From NCBI GenBank assembly GCA_020072645.1, contig JAIQGK010000009.1, positions 124,001 to 188,000 on the forward strand: a DNA stretch of 64,000 bases. The letters are read 5' to 3'. This DNA comes from Terriglobia bacterium. Lineage in GTDB: Bacteria; Acidobacteriota; Terriglobia; Terriglobales; Acidobacteriaceae. Below, piece by piece: positions 63,439 to 64,000 of the stretch. Numbering within the stretch: position 1 is the stretch's first letter; each line of letters begins with the position of its first letter. The position numbers and the translations under genes are program-made. The notes beneath the pieces are model-generated. The model did no database searches and was not told the DNA's origin. It saw only the letters and a list, made by a program, of their open reading frames with translations.

Positions 63439-64000
63439 TTAGCGTTGCCCAGCCAGAACACCCGGGTTGGTTGTGATCGCACGCTGTTCTTCATACCACT
63501 CTACTGTGCGTTTCAAGCCCTCTTCAAAACCCACGTCGGGTGAATAGCCCAGATGCTTTTGCGCCAGCGTGATATCGGCTAGGGAATGTCTCACGTCCCC
63601 GGTGCGTGGCTCCGCATATTTGGCAGGTCCGTTGAAGCCAATGATCCTGCCCAGCATTTCGAAAATTTGATTCAATGAAAATCTTGTGCCCGTAGCGATG
63701 TTGAAAACGCGGCCTGACACTTCATTGGCCAGCGCGAGGCAGGCTTTCAAATTGGCTTGCACTGCATTGGCGACAAAAGTGAAATCGCGGCTCTGCTCGC
63801 CATCGCCAAAGATTGTCGGCGATTCTCCGAGCTGCATCTGGGTAATGAACTTGGCCAGCACGCCAGAATACTGTGAGTTCGCATCCTGCCGCGGACCAAA
63901 GATATTGAAGTAACGCAGGCTCACGGTCTCAAGCCCATAAACTTTTGAGAATGTCTGCAGATAGTATTCGCCGGTAAGTTTCTGTACCGCGTAAGGCGAG
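63439..64000 (-). CDS. NAD-dependent sugar-nucleotide epimerase/dehydratase, 5' end beyond window
   Basis: C-terminal part of an extended SDR enzyme, reading in from the right edge. The catalytic Y-x-x-x-K pair is at SPYAVQKLTGEYY, just inside the window. Downstream motifs are SLRYFNIFGPRQ, EQSRDFTFVANAVQANL and VFNIATGTRFSLNQIFEML. This fits UDP-glucose/UDP-GlcNAc 4-epimerase or related enzymes of surface-polysaccharide synthesis; exact activity is undecided. Confidence 0.9.
   Translation of the reverse strand, partial: SPYAVQKLTGEYYLQTFSKVYGLETVSLRYFNIFGPRQDANSQYSGVLAKFITQMQLGESPTIFGDGEQSRDFTFVANAVQANLKACLALANEVSGRVFNIATGTRFSLNQIFEMLGRIIGFNGPAKYAEPRTGDVRHSLADITLAQKHLGYSPDVGFEEGLKRTVEWYEEQRAITTNPGVLAGQR

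Overview
The window looks like a chromosomal segment of an acidobacterium, probably related to Acidobacteriaceae/Koribacteraceae. Three family-level signs support this. There are two Oar-like TonB-dependent receptors of about 1,060 and 1,100 residues with an N-terminal carboxypeptidase-regulatory domain (14371-17562 and 36782-40093). There is a secreted VWFA-related protein of the type typical of Acidobacteria (27618-29498). Base composition is moderately GC-rich, with many convergent and divergent short operons. No rRNA, tRNA, CRISPR array, prophage or complete insertion sequence was seen. The taxonomic call is inference.

Layout. 1-0.9 kb: a K+ channel with TrkA-N domain, cut by the left edge. 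1.2-7.5 kb: three APC-type amino-acid permeases, thiE and a secreted DsbA-like thioredoxin-fold protein. 7.5-10.6 kb: small DNA-binding and membrane proteins and an aldo/keto reductase. 10.7-13.9 kb: pepP-like peptidase, accB and accC. 14.4-17.6 kb: first TonB-dependent receptor. 17.9-20 kb: secreted TrbI-like protein, pyrF and an RlpA-like protein. 20.4-24.7 kb: CYTH protein, GMC oxidoreductase and ABC exporter. 24.7-26.4 kb: a decayed hydrolase fragment, a 150-bp MITE-like element, a DUF1801 protein and an alpha/beta hydrolase. 26.5-31.9 kb: secreted proteins, a histidine phosphatase, an APH-like kinase and a small cytosolic protein. 31.9-41.4 kb: a lipid-type catabolic region (MaoC hydratase, acyl-CoA synthetase, two SDRs, a ThDP enzyme, the second TonB receptor) with a palindrome matching the FadR/TetR fatty-acid operator pattern. 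41.6-42.1 kb: a peroxiredoxin-like gene interrupted by an in-frame UGA at the redox-Cys position. 42.2-44.9 kb: a probable RiPP locus (small peptide, SPASM radical SAM enzyme, HExxH protein). 45-46.4 kb: a beta-barrel protein and a VOC protein. 46.9-50.9 kb: HtrA protease with a BlaI/M56 regulator pair. 51.1-61.5 kb: an aerobic CO dehydrogenase locus (coxM-S-L-G-D-E plus three XdhC-type proteins, one fused to YHS and one fused to MocA). 61.6-64 kb: DinB, HD hydrolase, NlpC/P60 and a sugar-nucleotide epimerase cut by the right edge.

How genes work together. CoxM, CoxS and CoxL form the FAD/2Fe-2S/Mo-Cu oxidoreductase. CoxL carries the form I active-site loop AYRCSFR, so the complex should oxidise CO and feed electrons to respiration. 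CoxD, CoxE, CoxG and the XdhC/MocA proteins would mature and insert the molybdenum cofactor. The BlaI repressor site is repeated, nearly identical, at the htrA promoter, which suggests a small envelope-stress regulon.

The two most novel items are the candidate selenoprotein (UGA at 41709-41711 followed by a SECIS-like hairpin at 41731-41746) and the radical SAM/HExxH peptide-modification locus with a candidate 61-residue precursor that has no recognised core motif.
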